Of a DNA stretch of 64,000 nucleotides, positions 16,010-25,085 are shown in pieces. The position numbers and the translations under genes are program-made. The notes under the pieces were generated by a model. That model made no database searches and had not been told where the DNA came from. It saw nothing but the letters and a program-made list of their open reading frames with translations. How positions within the stretch are numbered: the first letter of the stretch is position 1; every line of letters starts with the position of its first letter. The stretch is from Catenuloplanes atrovinosus. Lineage in GTDB: Bacteria; Actinomycetota; Actinomycetes; Mycobacteriales; Micromonosporaceae. The DNA is taken from NCBI RefSeq assembly GCF_031458235.1, contig NZ_JAVDYB010000001.1:1881001-1945000 (forward strand), read 5' to 3'.

Positions 16010-17854
16010 GTGTACGTGTTTCGTGTCTTCGGATCGCTCGGTGTGCGGGGCGCGCGGATCACCGCGGCGCGGCAGCGGATCGTGCTGGCGATGCTCCTCC
16101 TGGAGGCCGGCCGCCCGGTGCACCCGAGCAGGCTGATCGACGCGGTGTGGGAGGACGCGCCGCCGTCCACCGCCAAGGCACAGATCCAGATCTGCATCTC
16201 CACGCTGCGCCGCGCGCTGGCCGACGCGGGCCTGCCCGGCCGGATCGTCACCGGCCCGGCCGGCTACCAGATCGCCACCGCACCGGGCGAGCTGGACCTC
16301 CAGGTCTTCAACGACCTGCTGGCCGACGGCCGCGCCGCGGTCCGGGACCAGCGTCCGGCGGACGCGGTGCTGGCGTACCGGCGGGCCGTCGCGCTCAGTC
16401 AGAACCCGCCGCTGTCCGGGGTGGAGAGCCGGGTGATCGAGGCGGCCGCGGCCCGGCTGGCCGAGCGGCGGATCAGCGCGGTCGAGGAGTTCTTCGAGGT
16501 GCAGTTGAGCCTCGGCCGGCACGACGACATCGTGGACGAGCTGACCGTGCTGGCCGCGGAGCATCCGCTGCGGGAGCGGCTGTGGCGGCAGCTCATCACC
16601 GCGCTCTACCGGGCCGGGCGGCGCGCGGAGGCGCTGGCGGCGTACCGGTCGGCGCGGCAGGCGTCTGTCGACGGTCTCGGCCTGGAACCGAGCCGGTCGC
16701 TGCGCCTGCTGGAGCGGATCGTGCTCAACGGCGACAGCATGCCCGGCCCGCCGGTGCACCCGGCGCCCGCCGCCGTGGCGGACCCGGACGTGTCGGTGCC
16801 GCGGATGACCCCGGCCGACATCCCGGACTTCACCGGCCACGCCGCGCTGATCCACCGGCTGCGCGACGCGCTGTGCGGCCGGGACGCCGCGCCGGAGGGC
16901 GGGTCCGCGCCGGTCGTGATCGTGACCGGCCGCGGCGGGATCGGCAAGACCACGCTCGCCGTGCACCTGGCCCACCAGCTCGCGGAGCACTTTCCGGACG
17001 GGCAGCTCTTCGCGCGGCTCGGCGACGGCGGCTCCACCGGTGCCGTGGTCGTCCAGGTGCTGGAGCGCTTCCTGCGCGCGCTCGGCGTGCCCGGACCGGC
17101 GATCCCGGACGATCTGGAGGCGCGCGCGGCCATGTTCCGCAGCGTCGTCGCGCGCCGCCGGGTGCTGGTGATCCTGGACGACGCGGCCGGTGAGCACCAG
17201 GTGCAGGCGCTGCTGCCGGCCAGCCCGGAGAGCGGGGTGATCGTGACCAGCCGCCGCCGGCTGGCCGGCATACCCGGGTCGCGGCTGGTGGACATCGGCG
17301 CGTTCAGCCCGGCGGACGGGCTGGAGCTGCTGGCCAAGACGATGGGCCGGCAGCGGGTCGACGCCGAGCCGGCCGAGGCCCGGCGCCTGGTGGAGCAGTG
17401 CGGGCGGCTGCCGCTGGCGCTGCGCATCGCCGCCTACCGGCTGAACGCGCGCCCGCACTGGCGCATCGCGCAGCTGGTCGAGCGGCTCACCGACGACAGC
17501 CGCATGCTGGACGAGCTGGTGCACGGCGGGATGGGCGTGCGGGCCAGCATCGCGCCCAGCTACCGCGGGGTGGGCCGGTCCGCGCAGCGGCTGCTGAGCC
17601 GGCTGTCCATCCTGGAGAGCGCGGACTTCCCGGGCCGGGTCGCCGCGCCGCTGCTGGAGGAGGACCCGGCGACCGCCGCCGAGGCGCTGGACGCGCTGGT
17701 CGACGCGCGCCTGGTCGACGTGGTGGCGCTGCCCGGCGCGGAGCCGCGCTACCGGCTGCACGAGCTGGTCAAGGCGTACGCGCGGGAATTGCTGGTCTCC
17801 GATGAGGAGTCGGCCGCGCGCATCGGCGCGCTGAAACGCCGGCTCTCCGCGTAA
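16010..17854 (+). CDS. AfsR-like SARP family regulator with NB-ARC ATPase
   Basis: 614 residues. Residues 1-90 form an OmpR-like winged helix (LIDAVWEDAPPSTAKAQIQI with CISTLRRAL), 95-240 the bacterial transcriptional activation domain (BTAD), and 265-600 an NB-ARC/AP-ATPase with P-loop GRGGIGKTT and Walker B VLVILDDA. It lacks the C-terminal TPR region of full-length AfsR, ending soon after the ARC region. SARPs activate biosynthetic genes by binding direct repeats near -35. GTG 16010 follows GGGGAGG. The sugar-nucleotide genes downstream are plausible targets. Confidence 0.87.
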   Translation: MYVFRVFGSLGVRGARITAARQRIVLAMLLLEAGRPVHPSRLIDAVWEDAPPSTAKAQIQICISTLRRALADAGLPGRIVTGPAGYQIATAPGELDLQVFNDLLADGRAAVRDQRPADAVLAYRRAVALSQNPPLSGVESRVIEAAAARLAERRISAVEEFFEVQLSLGRHDDIVDELTVLAAEHPLRERLWRQLITALYRAGRRAEALAAYRSARQASVDGLGLEPSRSLRLLERIVLNGDSMPGPPVHPAPAAVADPDVSVPRMTPADIPDFTGHAALIHRLRDALCGRDAAPEGGSAPVVIVTGRGGIGKTTLAVHLAHQLAEHFPDGQLFARLGDGGSTGAVVVQVLERFLRALGVPGPAIPDDLEARAAMFRSVVARRRVLVILDDAAGEHQVQALLPASPESGVIVTSRRRLAGIPGSRLVDIGAFSPADGLELLAKTMGRQRVDAEPAEARRLVEQCGRLPLALRIAAYRLNARPHWRIAQLVERLTDDSRMLDELVHGGMGVRASIAPSYRGVGRSAQRLLSRLSILESADFPGRVAAPLLEEDPATAAEALDALVDARLVDVVALPGAEPRYRLHELVKAYARELLVSDEESAARIGALKRRLSA

Positions 17855-17873
17855 CCGCTTACATCACTCGATC

Positions 17874-17886
17874 ACGACAATGTCGT
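17874..17886. promoter_or_regulatory. Palindrome upstream of the sugar-nucleotide genes
   Basis: ACGACA-A-TGTCGT is a perfect 6-base inverted repeat in the 183-base gap before the UXS-like gene. A GATCACG motif occurs on both sides (17870-17876 and 17911-17917 approximately). It may be an operator for the following two genes. Confidence 0.3.
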
Positions 17887-18037
17887 AGGTCGATGCGAAT
17901 AGGCATGTGATCACGCGTTTTTGAGTAGTGCGGAGAAACCAGCAGAGTACCGCTCCCGGAGTACGTTCATGCGCGGCGGCCGGGCCGGAGGGGCTCCTGC
18001 GCGGCCGCGGCCCGTCCGAGACCGAGGGAGCATCGCC

Positions 18038-19015
18038 GTGTCAGATAACAGCCAGCGCCGGTTCCGCCGGGCCGTCGTCACCGGGGGAGGGGGCTTCCTC
18101 GGTTCGTACACCTGCGAGATGCTGCTCGACCGCGGCACCGAGGTGATCTGCGTCGACAACTTCTCCAGCGGTCATCCGTCCTACATCGCCCACCTGCGCG
18201 ACCGGCCCGGCTTCACGTTCCTGCGCGCGGACGTGACCGAGGGGCTGGACGTGCCGTCCGGCGTGGACCTGGTGATGCACCTGGCCTCGCCGGCCTCGAT
18301 CCCCGAGTTCTACCGGCTGTCCATCGAGACGATGCTGGTCGGCAGCGCCGGCACGCACAACGCGCTGCGGCTGGCGCACCGGGAGAACGCGCGGTTCGTG
18401 CTGGCGTCCACATCGGAGGTCTACGGCGACCCGCTGCGGCACCCGCAGGACGAGGAGTACTGGGGCAACGTCAACCCGATCGGGCCGCGCGCCGTCTACG
18501 ACGAGGCCAAACGGTACGCGGAGGCGCTGACCACCGCGTACGCGAAGCGGCACGGCGTGAGCGTGGGCATCGCCCGGATCTTCAACAGCTACGGCCCGCG
18601 CATGCGCCCGGACGGCCGGGTGATCGCCGGGTTCGTGGCGCAGGCGCTGGCCGGCGCCCCGCTGACCGTGCACGGCGACGGCGCCCAGACCCGGTCGCCC
18701 TGCTACGCCGGGGACACCGTGCGCGGCCTGCTCGCGATCGCCGACAGCGACTATCCGCTGCCGGTCAACCTCGGCAACGTCCACGAGGTCACGGTCCTGG
18801 AGCTGGCGCTGCTGATCCGCGAGCTGGCCGGCAGCTCCTCGCCGATCGAGCACCGGCCGGCGGACGCGGACGACCCCCGGCAGCGGCGACCCGACATCGG
18901 CCGGGCGAAACGGGAGCTGGGCTGGGAGCCGCTGGTCGGGCTGGAGGAGGGGCTGCGGCGCACGGTCGAGGCGGCGCGGCGGGAACGGTCGGACAACCTG
19001 AGCGAGGTGGGGTAG
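18038..19015 (+). CDS. UDP-glucuronate decarboxylase-like NAD-dependent epimerase
   Basis: 325 residues of the extended SDR type. Cofactor motif TGGGGFLGS is at 15-23, STSEVYGDP at 124-132 and the catalytic YDEAK with Tyr154 and Lys158. Segments such as NPIGPRAVYDEAKRYAE and IARIFNSYGPRM are characteristic of UDP-glucuronic acid decarboxylase, which makes UDP-xylose and CO2; dTDP-glucose dehydratase is the main alternative. GTG 18038 follows GAGGGAG. The stop abuts the ATG of the UDP-glucose dehydrogenase gene, which would make its substrate, so the pair forms a UDP-glucose to UDP-xylose route. Confidence 0.82.
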   Translation: MSDNSQRRFRRAVVTGGGGFLGSYTCEMLLDRGTEVICVDNFSSGHPSYIAHLRDRPGFTFLRADVTEGLDVPSGVDLVMHLASPASIPEFYRLSIETMLVGSAGTHNALRLAHRENARFVLASTSEVYGDPLRHPQDEEYWGNVNPIGPRAVYDEAKRYAEALTTAYAKRHGVSVGIARIFNSYGPRMRPDGRVIAGFVAQALAGAPLTVHGDGAQTRSPCYAGDTVRGLLAIADSDYPLPVNLGNVHEVTVLELALLIRELAGSSSPIEHRPADADDPRQRRPDIGRAKRELGWEPLVGLEEGLRRTVEAARRERSDNLSEVG

Positions 19016-20344
19016 ATGTACGAGGTCTCCGTGGTCGGATGTGGCTACCTGGGCGTCACGCACGCGGCCGGCATCGCCGAGATGGGGCACCGCGTGATCG
19101 CGGTCGACATCGACGAGGCGAAGATCGCGGCGCTGGCGGACGGGCGGGTGCCGTTCTTCGAGCCGGGCCTGGAGGAGCTGGTGCGACGGCACCTGGCCAC
19201 CGGGCGCCTGGCGTTCACCACGTCGTACGAGGCGGCCGCGACCGCGGACGTGCACTTCGTCTGCGTGGGCACGCCGCAGCGCCCGGACGGCGCCGCCGAC
19301 CTCAGTCACCTGGACTCGGTGGCGGACCGGCTCGGGCCGTACCTGGTGAAGGAATGCCTGGTGGTGGGGAAGTCGACGGTCCCGTCCGGCACCGCGGCGC
19401 GGCTGGCCGAGATGCTGGCCGGCGTGGCGCCGGCCGGGAACCGCGTCACGGTGGCGTGGAACCCCGAGTTCCTGGCCGAGGGTACGGCCGTGGCCGACAC
19501 GCTGCGGCCGGACCGGCTGGTGCTGGGCGTGCCGGACGAGCGCGCCGAGCGGGTGCTGCGCGAGATCTACGCGCCGCTGATCGAGGCGGGCGTGCCGGTG
19601 GTGGTCTCGGACATCCCCACGGCCGAGGTGATCAAGTACGCGGCGAACTCGTTCATGGCCACCAAGCTGTCGTTCATCAACGCGGTCGCGGAGTTCTGCG
19701 AGGCGACCGGCGCGGACGTCCGGGTGGTCAGCGAGGCGCTCTCCTACGACCCGCGGATCGGCGGCCGGTTCCTCACCTCCGGGCTGGGGTTCGGCGGCGG
19801 CTGCGTGTCCAAGGACATCCGGGCGCTGCAGGCGCGCGCCCACGAGCTCGGCGTCGGGCACGCGTTCGCGTTGCTGGCCGAGGTCGACGCGATCAACCGG
19901 CGGTGCCGGGACCGGGTCCTCGAACTGCTGCGTAAGCAGTGCGGCGGCTCGTTCGCCGGTCGGCGGGTGGCGGTCCTCGGCGCCGCCTTCAAGCCGGGCA
20001 CCGACGACATCCGCGACTCGCCGGCGCTGCACGTGGCGGACGCGGTGCGCCGCGCGGACGGCGACGTGGTGGTCTACGACCCGCGGGCGATGGAGAACGC
20101 GCGCCGGGTGTACCCGGAGCTGAGCTACGCGCCGACCCTGCTGGACGCGGTGCGCGGCGCGGACACGGTCGCGGTGCTCACCGACTGGCCGGAGTTCGCC
20201 GCCGCCGACCCGGCGGTGCTCGGCGCCGAGGTGCGGCAGCGGAACATGGTGGACGGGCGGCAACTGCTCAACGCGGACCGGTGGCTCGCGGCGGGCTGGT
20301 CGTTCGCGGCACCGGGCCGGCCGGCGCTGCAGCCGGCGGCGTGA
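19016..20344 (+). CDS. UDP-glucose/GDP-mannose dehydrogenase family protein (UDP-glucose 6-dehydrogenase likely)
   Basis: 442 residues with the three-part nucleotide-sugar dehydrogenase layout: N-terminal NAD domain (VVGCGYLGV at 7-15), central domain with Lys207 and Asn211 (EVIKYAANSFMATKLSF), and C-terminal UDP-binding domain (LGAAFKPGTDD). The catalytic cysteine is Cys263 in GFGGGCVSKD; the canonical motif reads GFGGSCFPKD, so S, F and P are replaced by G, V and S. The enzyme oxidises a UDP-sugar to the uronate with two NAD+. It starts directly after the stop of the UXS-like gene. Confidence 0.87.
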   Translation: MYEVSVVGCGYLGVTHAAGIAEMGHRVIAVDIDEAKIAALADGRVPFFEPGLEELVRRHLATGRLAFTTSYEAAATADVHFVCVGTPQRPDGAADLSHLDSVADRLGPYLVKECLVVGKSTVPSGTAARLAEMLAGVAPAGNRVTVAWNPEFLAEGTAVADTLRPDRLVLGVPDERAERVLREIYAPLIEAGVPVVVSDIPTAEVIKYAANSFMATKLSFINAVAEFCEATGADVRVVSEALSYDPRIGGRFLTSGLGFGGGCVSKDIRALQARAHELGVGHAFALLAEVDAINRRCRDRVLELLRKQCGGSFAGRRVAVLGAAFKPGTDDIRDSPALHVADAVRRADGDVVVYDPRAMENARRVYPELSYAPTLLDAVRGADTVAVLTDWPEFAAADPAVLGAEVRQRNMVDGRQLLNADRWLAAGWSFAAPGRPALQPAA

Positions 20345-20649
20345 GCGCCCGGAACCGGCCGGCGACGGGGTGGCCGGTTCCGTCAGGGACTTTCCGGAAA
20401 GTGGACCGGAGCCGGCGCCCCTCCGGCCCGGTCCACCCCGGCACACCACCGACGCACGACCCCGTTCCCCCAGCCGTTCCCGCCAACCGGAATTTTCGCG
20501 GTTGCACCGGTAATGCCGCGCTTACCTCCTGAAACTTCCGGCAAAGTGGAATAACGTGTCGCATCCGGGACAATCCCGCGGCCGTCCGACCCCGGCGCGG
20601 CAGGGGATTGTCTATGGTCGATCCGCATCCGTGCTGACGAGGGGACACG
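20345..20649. promoter_or_regulatory. Regulatory gap before the aldo/keto reductase with paired motifs
   Basis: This 305-base gap has no gene but is structured. ACTTTCC-GGAAAGT (20389-20402) is a perfect 14-base palindrome followed by GGA; a second related copy, ACTTCCGGCAAAGTGGA, lies at 20534-20550. Nearer the gene, GACAATCCC (20569-20577) and GGGATTGTC (20604-20612) are a perfect 9-base inverted repeat 26 bases apart. Two different regulators, or one forming a loop, could act here. Confidence 0.5.
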
Positions 20650-21651
20650 ATGGACTACACGACGCTGGGCCGGACCGGATTGCAGGTCAGCCGCCTCTGC
20701 CTGGGGACCATGACGTTCGGGCGGGAGATCGGCGAGGAGGCCAGTCACCGCCTGATCGAGCGCTTCGTGGACGCGGGCGGCACGTTCATCGACACGGCCG
20801 ACGGCTACAGCGACGGCCGCTCCGAGGAGATCGTGGGAAGCTGGCTGCGCGGCGCGTCGCGGCACGACGTCGTGCTGGCCACCAAGGTCCGCTTCGGCAG
20901 CGGCCTCAACCGCCGGGGCCTGGGCCGCAAGCACATCCTGCACGCCATCGACGAGAGCCTGCGCCGGCTCGGCACCGACTACGTGGACCTCTACCAGGTG
21001 CACATGTGGGACTACGGCACGCCGCTGGAGGAGACCATCGCGGCGCTGCGCACGGTCGTGGACGCGGGCAAGGTGCGCTACCTGGGGATCAGCAACGTCT
21101 GTGGCTGGCAGTTGCAGCGCGTGGTGGACGCCTGCCGCGCCACCGGCACCGCCCCGCTGGTGTCGTTGCAGCCGCTCTACAACCTGCTCGACCGGGACGC
21201 GGAGTGGGAACTGCTGCCGGTCTGCGTCAACGAGGGGCTGGGCGTGCTGCCGTACAGCCCGTTGCGCGGCGGCTGGCTGACCGGCAAGTTCCGGCGCGGC
21301 CCGCGCCCGGACGGGGAGGACACCCGGATCGCCGCCACACCCCCCGGGCCCAACTGGACCGAGACCTGGGAGAACTACGACAACGAGCGCACCTGGAACG
21401 TGGTCGACGCGCTGCTCGCGGTGGCGGACAAGGCCGGCCGCACGCCGGCGCAGACCGCGCTGAACTGGTTGCTGAGCCGTCCGGAGGTCACCGCGCCGAT
21501 CCTGGGCGCGCGCACGCCCGAGCAGTTGGACGACAACCTCGGCGCGCTCGGCTGGAGCCTGGGGCCGGAGGAACTGGCCCGGCTGGACGACGCGAGCACG
21601 CGGCCGGCGCCGTACCCGTACGCGCTTCTGGACGATCTCCGGGACGCCTAA
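20650..21651 (+). CDS. Aldo/keto reductase
   Basis: 333 residues with the AKR TIM-barrel pattern: start [37 protein letters not shown] containing catalytic Asp and Tyr, Lys in LATKVRFGS, and His in YQVHMWD complete the D-Y-K-H tetrad. The C-terminal cofactor region ([15 protein letters not shown]) indicates NADPH use. Such enzymes reduce aldehydes or sugar ketones. ATG 20650 follows GAGGGG. The complex upstream region suggests independent regulation from the sugar-nucleotide pair. Confidence 0.88.
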   Translation: MDYTTLGRTGLQVSRLCLGTMTFGREIGEEASHRLIERFVDAGGTFIDTADGYSDGRSEEIVGSWLRGASRHDVVLATKVRFGSGLNRRGLGRKHILHAIDESLRRLGTDYVDLYQVHMWDYGTPLEETIAALRTVVDAGKVRYLGISNVCGWQLQRVVDACRATGTAPLVSLQPLYNLLDRDAEWELLPVCVNEGLGVLPYSPLRGGWLTGKFRRGPRPDGEDTRIAATPPGPNWTETWENYDNERTWNVVDALLAVADKAGRTPAQTALNWLLSRPEVTAPILGARTPEQLDDNLGALGWSLGPEELARLDDASTRPAPYPYALLDDLRDA

Positions 21652-21739
21652 TTACTCATTGACAGCTATTGGTTCCCCGAACACCATTGACGCTGATCTT
21701 AAGGGCACGGGGGATCAACGCGCTGAAGGTCTGAACCGT

Positions 21740-21762
21740 TATCCGTAATTCCATTACGGATA
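21740..21762. promoter_or_regulatory. Perfect 10-base inverted repeat upstream of the sugar-binding lipoprotein
   Basis: TATCCGTAAT (21740-21749), a TCC spacer, and ATTACGGATA (21753-21762). It is AT-rich in a GC-rich setting, 69 bases before the start codon, with no T-run, so it reads as an operator rather than a terminator. LacI, GntR or TetR binding is possible. Confidence 0.6.
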
Positions 21763-21831
21763 CGTCGTCGTGCGGCTCCCGGCCCGTCTTCCATCCGTTT
21801 CTGGACGTCGCCCGCAGAGGAGAGCAGAACG

Positions 21832-23100
21832 ATGACGCGTACCCGGAAAGGCGGTCTTCTCGCCGGTGTGCTGGCCGTGAGCCTGGCTCTCGGCGGATGT
21901 GGATCGGCGGGAGCGACCGCCCCGGAGTCGATCACGCTGACGGTGGCGCTGTTCACCGACTTCGGCTACGGCCCGCTCTACGAGAAGTACGAGGCCGAGC
22001 ACCCGGGCATCGAGATCGAGGAGCGCGTGGTGGAGTACACCACGCACCACCACAACCTCCGCGATCGGCTGGCCGCCGGGTCCGGCGCCGCCGACATCGA
22101 GGCGGTCGAGACCGGCTTCATCAACCAGTTCAAGAACGAGCCGGACAAGTTCACCGACCTCAACCAGCACGGTGCCGGTGCGCTCAAGGACCGCTGGCTG
22201 GAGTGGAAGTGGCAGGCGTCGATGGCGCGCACCGGCGAGCAGATCGGCTACGGCACGGACGTCGGCGGCCTGGCCGTCTGCTACCGGCGCGACCTGTTCG
22301 AGAAGGCCGGCCTGCCCACCGGCCGGGACGAGGTCACCGCGAGCTGGACCACCTGGCAGGAGTACATCGAGGTCGGCCGCGAGTACATGCGGAACGCGCC
22401 GGAGGGCACCGCGTTCTACGACGGCGGCATCCACCTGTTCAACGCGATCCTGGGCCAGGCGGAGACCGGCTACTACGACACCTCGGACACCGTGATCGTG
22501 GCGTCCAACCCGGCCGTGAAGCAGGCGTGGGACCTGGTGGCCGAGTCCATCGAGGCGGGTCAGTCGGCCAACCTGATGGCCAACGACGAGGTCTGGAACG
22601 AGGGGTTCACCAAGGGCACGTTCGCCACGATCACCTGCCCGGCCTGGATGATGGGCAAGATCCAGAACGAGGCGCCCGACTCGGCCGGCAAGTGGGACGT
22701 GGCGCTGGTGCCCGGCCGCGGCGGCAACTGGGGCGGCTCCTTCCTGACCGTGCCGAAGCAGGGCGCGCACGCACGGGCCGCGGCCGACCTGGCCGCCTGG
22801 CTCACCGCGCCGGAGCAGCAGGCCGCCGTCTTCACCAGCCACGGCAGCCTGCCGTCGATCCCGGCGCTCTACGACGACCCGCAGATCGTCGGCTACTCCA
22901 GCGAGTTCTTCAACGACGCGCCGGTCGGGCAGATCTTCACCAGCGGCGCGAAGTCGCTCACGCCGCAGTACCAGGGACCGCGCTCCGGCGAGATCCAGAT
23001 CATGATGCGGGACGCGCTGATGCTGGTGGAGAACGGCACCCACACGTCGGAGCAGGCCTGGCAGAAGGTGCTGGCGGACGTCGCGGCACTCGGCGGCTGA
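21832..23100 (+). CDS. Sugar ABC transporter substrate-binding lipoprotein (orphan)
   Basis: 422 residues. The N-terminus is a lipoprotein signal peptide with lipobox LGGC (Cys23 lipidated). The body follows the CUT1-type extracellular solute-binding pattern (TLTVALFTDFGYGPLYEKYE, GTDVGGLAVCYRRDLFEKAG, WAYLT-like AWLTAPEQQAAVF). It would capture an oligosaccharide outside the membrane. No permease or ATPase genes adjoin it: an aldo/keto reductase precedes and a SARP regulator follows. It therefore uses a transporter elsewhere, or serves as a sensor. A strong palindrome lies upstream. Confidence 0.87.
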   Translation: MTRTRKGGLLAGVLAVSLALGGCGSAGATAPESITLTVALFTDFGYGPLYEKYEAEHPGIEIEERVVEYTTHHHNLRDRLAAGSGAADIEAVETGFINQFKNEPDKFTDLNQHGAGALKDRWLEWKWQASMARTGEQIGYGTDVGGLAVCYRRDLFEKAGLPTGRDEVTASWTTWQEYIEVGREYMRNAPEGTAFYDGGIHLFNAILGQAETGYYDTSDTVIVASNPAVKQAWDLVAESIEAGQSANLMANDEVWNEGFTKGTFATITCPAWMMGKIQNEAPDSAGKWDVALVPGRGGNWGGSFLTVPKQGAHARAAADLAAWLTAPEQQAAVFTSHGSLPSIPALYDDPQIVGYSSEFFNDAPVGQIFTSGAKSLTPQYQGPRSGEIQIMMRDALMLVENGTHTSEQAWQKVLADVAALGG

Positions 23101-23145
23101 CCGCCACCGTGCCCGCGCGCCGTACCGACGACAGGGAGAGATGGC

Positions 23146-23979
23146 ATGTCGGAACTCGAGATGGAGGTCGGCCTGCTCGGGCCGATCAAGGTCTGGAGCG
23201 CCGGTTCGGAGCGGTACGCCGGCCCGCCCCGGCAGCGGGAGGTGCTGGCCGTGCTGGCGCTGCACCGCGGCCGGGAGATGTCGGTCGGGCAGATCACCGC
23301 GGCGGTCTGGGGCGCCCGCGCACCGAGTAGCGCGGAGAACCTGGTGCACACGTACGTCGGGCGCCTCCGCCGCGCGCTGGCCGGAGTCCGGGGTGACCCG
23401 GGCTCCGGCACCCCGCTGCGCTCGCACCGGCCGGGCTACGAACTGGTCCTGGACCCGGCCGGGCTGGACGTGGCCCGGTTCGAGGAGCGGGCGCGGCGCG
23501 CGCAGGCCGCGTTCGCCCGGGCGGACCTGCCCGCCGCCCGGGCCGCGCTCCAGGAGGGGCTGGCCGAGTGGCGCGGCCCGGCGCTGTACGAGGCGTGCGG
23601 GCCGCTGGCCGAGGCGGAGCGCGCCCGGCTGGAGGAGATGCACCGGGAGATGGCCGAGGAGTTGGTGTACGCGCGGCTGGTGATGGGCGACCACCACGGC
23701 CTGGTGCCGGATCTGAGGCGGATGACCGTGGAGGACCCGCTGCGCGAGCGGCTGTGGGCGCTGCTGCTGGTGGCGCTGGACCGCGCGTCCCGGCGCGCCG
23801 AGGCGCTGCACGCGTACGACGAGGCCCGGAAGGCGCTGGTCAGCCGGCTCGGCGTGGAGCCGGGACCGGAGCTGCAGGCGCTGCACCGCGACCTGCTGCG
23901 CGCGGTCCCGGCCGTGGTCTCCCCGGCCGCCCGCCCCTACCCGGGCTGGACGCCGATCGGCGCGCCCACCTCGTCGTAG
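23146..23979 (+). CDS. SARP family regulator (short form)
   Basis: 277 residues: an N-terminal OmpR/PhoB-type winged helix (QITAAVWGARAPSSAENLVH, then TYVGRLRRAL) and a C-terminal BTAD (from about 105; EDPLRERLWALLLVALDRAS, RAEALHAYDEARKALVSRLG). No ATPase domain, so this is the ActII-ORF4 size class that activates a neighbouring biosynthetic cluster. ATG 23146 follows GGGAGAG. Its 3' end overlaps the convergent GT2 gene by 43 bases, so its last residues (PYPGWTPIGAPTSS) are read on the opposite strand of that gene. Confidence 0.87.
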   Translation: MSELEMEVGLLGPIKVWSAGSERYAGPPRQREVLAVLALHRGREMSVGQITAAVWGARAPSSAENLVHTYVGRLRRALAGVRGDPGSGTPLRSHRPGYELVLDPAGLDVARFEERARRAQAAFARADLPAARAALQEGLAEWRGPALYEACGPLAEAERARLEEMHREMAEELVYARLVMGDHHGLVPDLRRMTVEDPLRERLWALLLVALDRASRRAEALHAYDEARKALVSRLGVEPGPELQALHRDLLRAVPAVVSPAARPYPGWTPIGAPTSS

Positions 23980-24956
23980 GCGCGGCGGAACCGGCGGGAC
24001 AGCAGCCACTTCGCCAGCCCGTACGCCGCGCCCAGCGCCACCGCGAGGTTCACCACGAGCTGGACGCCCGTGAAGTACAGCCAGAACGCGACGCCGCGCC
24101 GGCGGCGCACCCACCGGTAGAGCGCCCGGTCGCACGCGTACGACGCGGCCAGCAGCGCCGCCGGCAGCGCCAGCCACCAGGGCCCGGCCGCCACCGGCGC
24201 GGCGATCGCGAGCACGCCGCCGAGTGCCAGCACCGCGCCGGCCGCGCGCGGGCCGGTGGCGAACCCGCCGGGCAGGCCCCGCCGGCGGATGAACAGCGGC
24301 ACGCCGTCCCGGGTGCGGCGGAACACCTTGCGCAGGATCAGCCGGAGCGAGTCGTCGTGGTCGTGGTCGCCGCTGACCCGCGACGTGCTCCACACCCGCC
24401 ACCGCCGGGTGATCCGCAGCCCGTAGTCGTGGTCCTCGATGTCGCGCAGCGCCGCGTTGAACGGGCCGACCTCGGCGAACACCCGTGCCCGGAGCACGCA
24501 GATCGCGGTGTTCATCGCGTGGATCGGGCCCTCGCTCTCCGCGAACCAGAAGTGCTGGTGCAGGCAGCGGTACTCCTCGACGCGGCTGTCCCGGATCAGC
24601 GGGGTGTCGGTGTAGGTGCCGCAGACCGCGCCCAGCGCGGGGTCCGCGCGCAGCAGCTCCACCGCGTTCGCGATCGCGTCCGGGCGCAGCGCCACGTCCG
24701 AGTCGAGGAAGCAGATGAGCTCGCCGGCCGCGGCCGCCGCGCCGACGTTGCGGGCCACGGCCGCGCCGCCGTTCGACGGCGTGCTCAGCACCCGGGCGCC
24801 GTGCGCCTCGGCCACGGCGACGGAGTCGTCGGTGCTGTGGTCGTCGACGACCAGGACCTCGATCGGCCGGTACGTCTGGGCCCGCAGCGCGCCCAGGCAC
24901 AGCGGCAGGGTCCGTGCGTAGTTGTAATTCGGAATGACGACGGATACCAGAGTCAC
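23937..24956 (-). CDS. Family 2 glycosyltransferase with C-terminal membrane helices
   Basis: 339 residues. The GT-A fold begins VSVVIPNYNYARTLPLCLGA, with nucleotide-sugar DDHSTDDS near 38-45 and the metal-binding DSD in CFLDSDVALRP. A later IEDHDYGLRI carries the probable acid/base ED. Residues 240-310 contain two or three hydrophobic helices, so the enzyme is membrane-attached and likely uses a polyprenyl or lipid acceptor. It is a diverged paralogue of the protein at 25086, from which it is transcribed divergently. Confidence 0.87.
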   Translation of the reverse strand: MTLVSVVIPNYNYARTLPLCLGALRAQTYRPIEVLVVDDHSTDDSVAVAEAHGARVLSTPSNGGAAVARNVGAAAAAGELICFLDSDVALRPDAIANAVELLRADPALGAVCGTYTDTPLIRDSRVEEYRCLHQHFWFAESEGPIHAMNTAICVLRARVFAEVGPFNAALRDIEDHDYGLRITRRWRVWSTSRVSGDHDHDDSLRLILRKVFRRTRDGVPLFIRRRGLPGGFATGPRAAGAVLALGGVLAIAAPVAAGPWWLALPAALLAASYACDRALYRWVRRRRGVAFWLYFTGVQLVVNLAVALGAAYGLAKWLLSRRFRRAYDEVGAPIGVQPG

Positions 24957-25085
24957 GCGCTCAGCCTAATTGTCCGCCCTGAATGGGGCCTGGACTACCC
25001 AGCGTTGCTTTCCGGAGAATGTCGCGCTCCGTAATAGAGGTCCAATCCAGGTCGACTCCAGTGCGGGCCAATAACCTTTCCGGTC

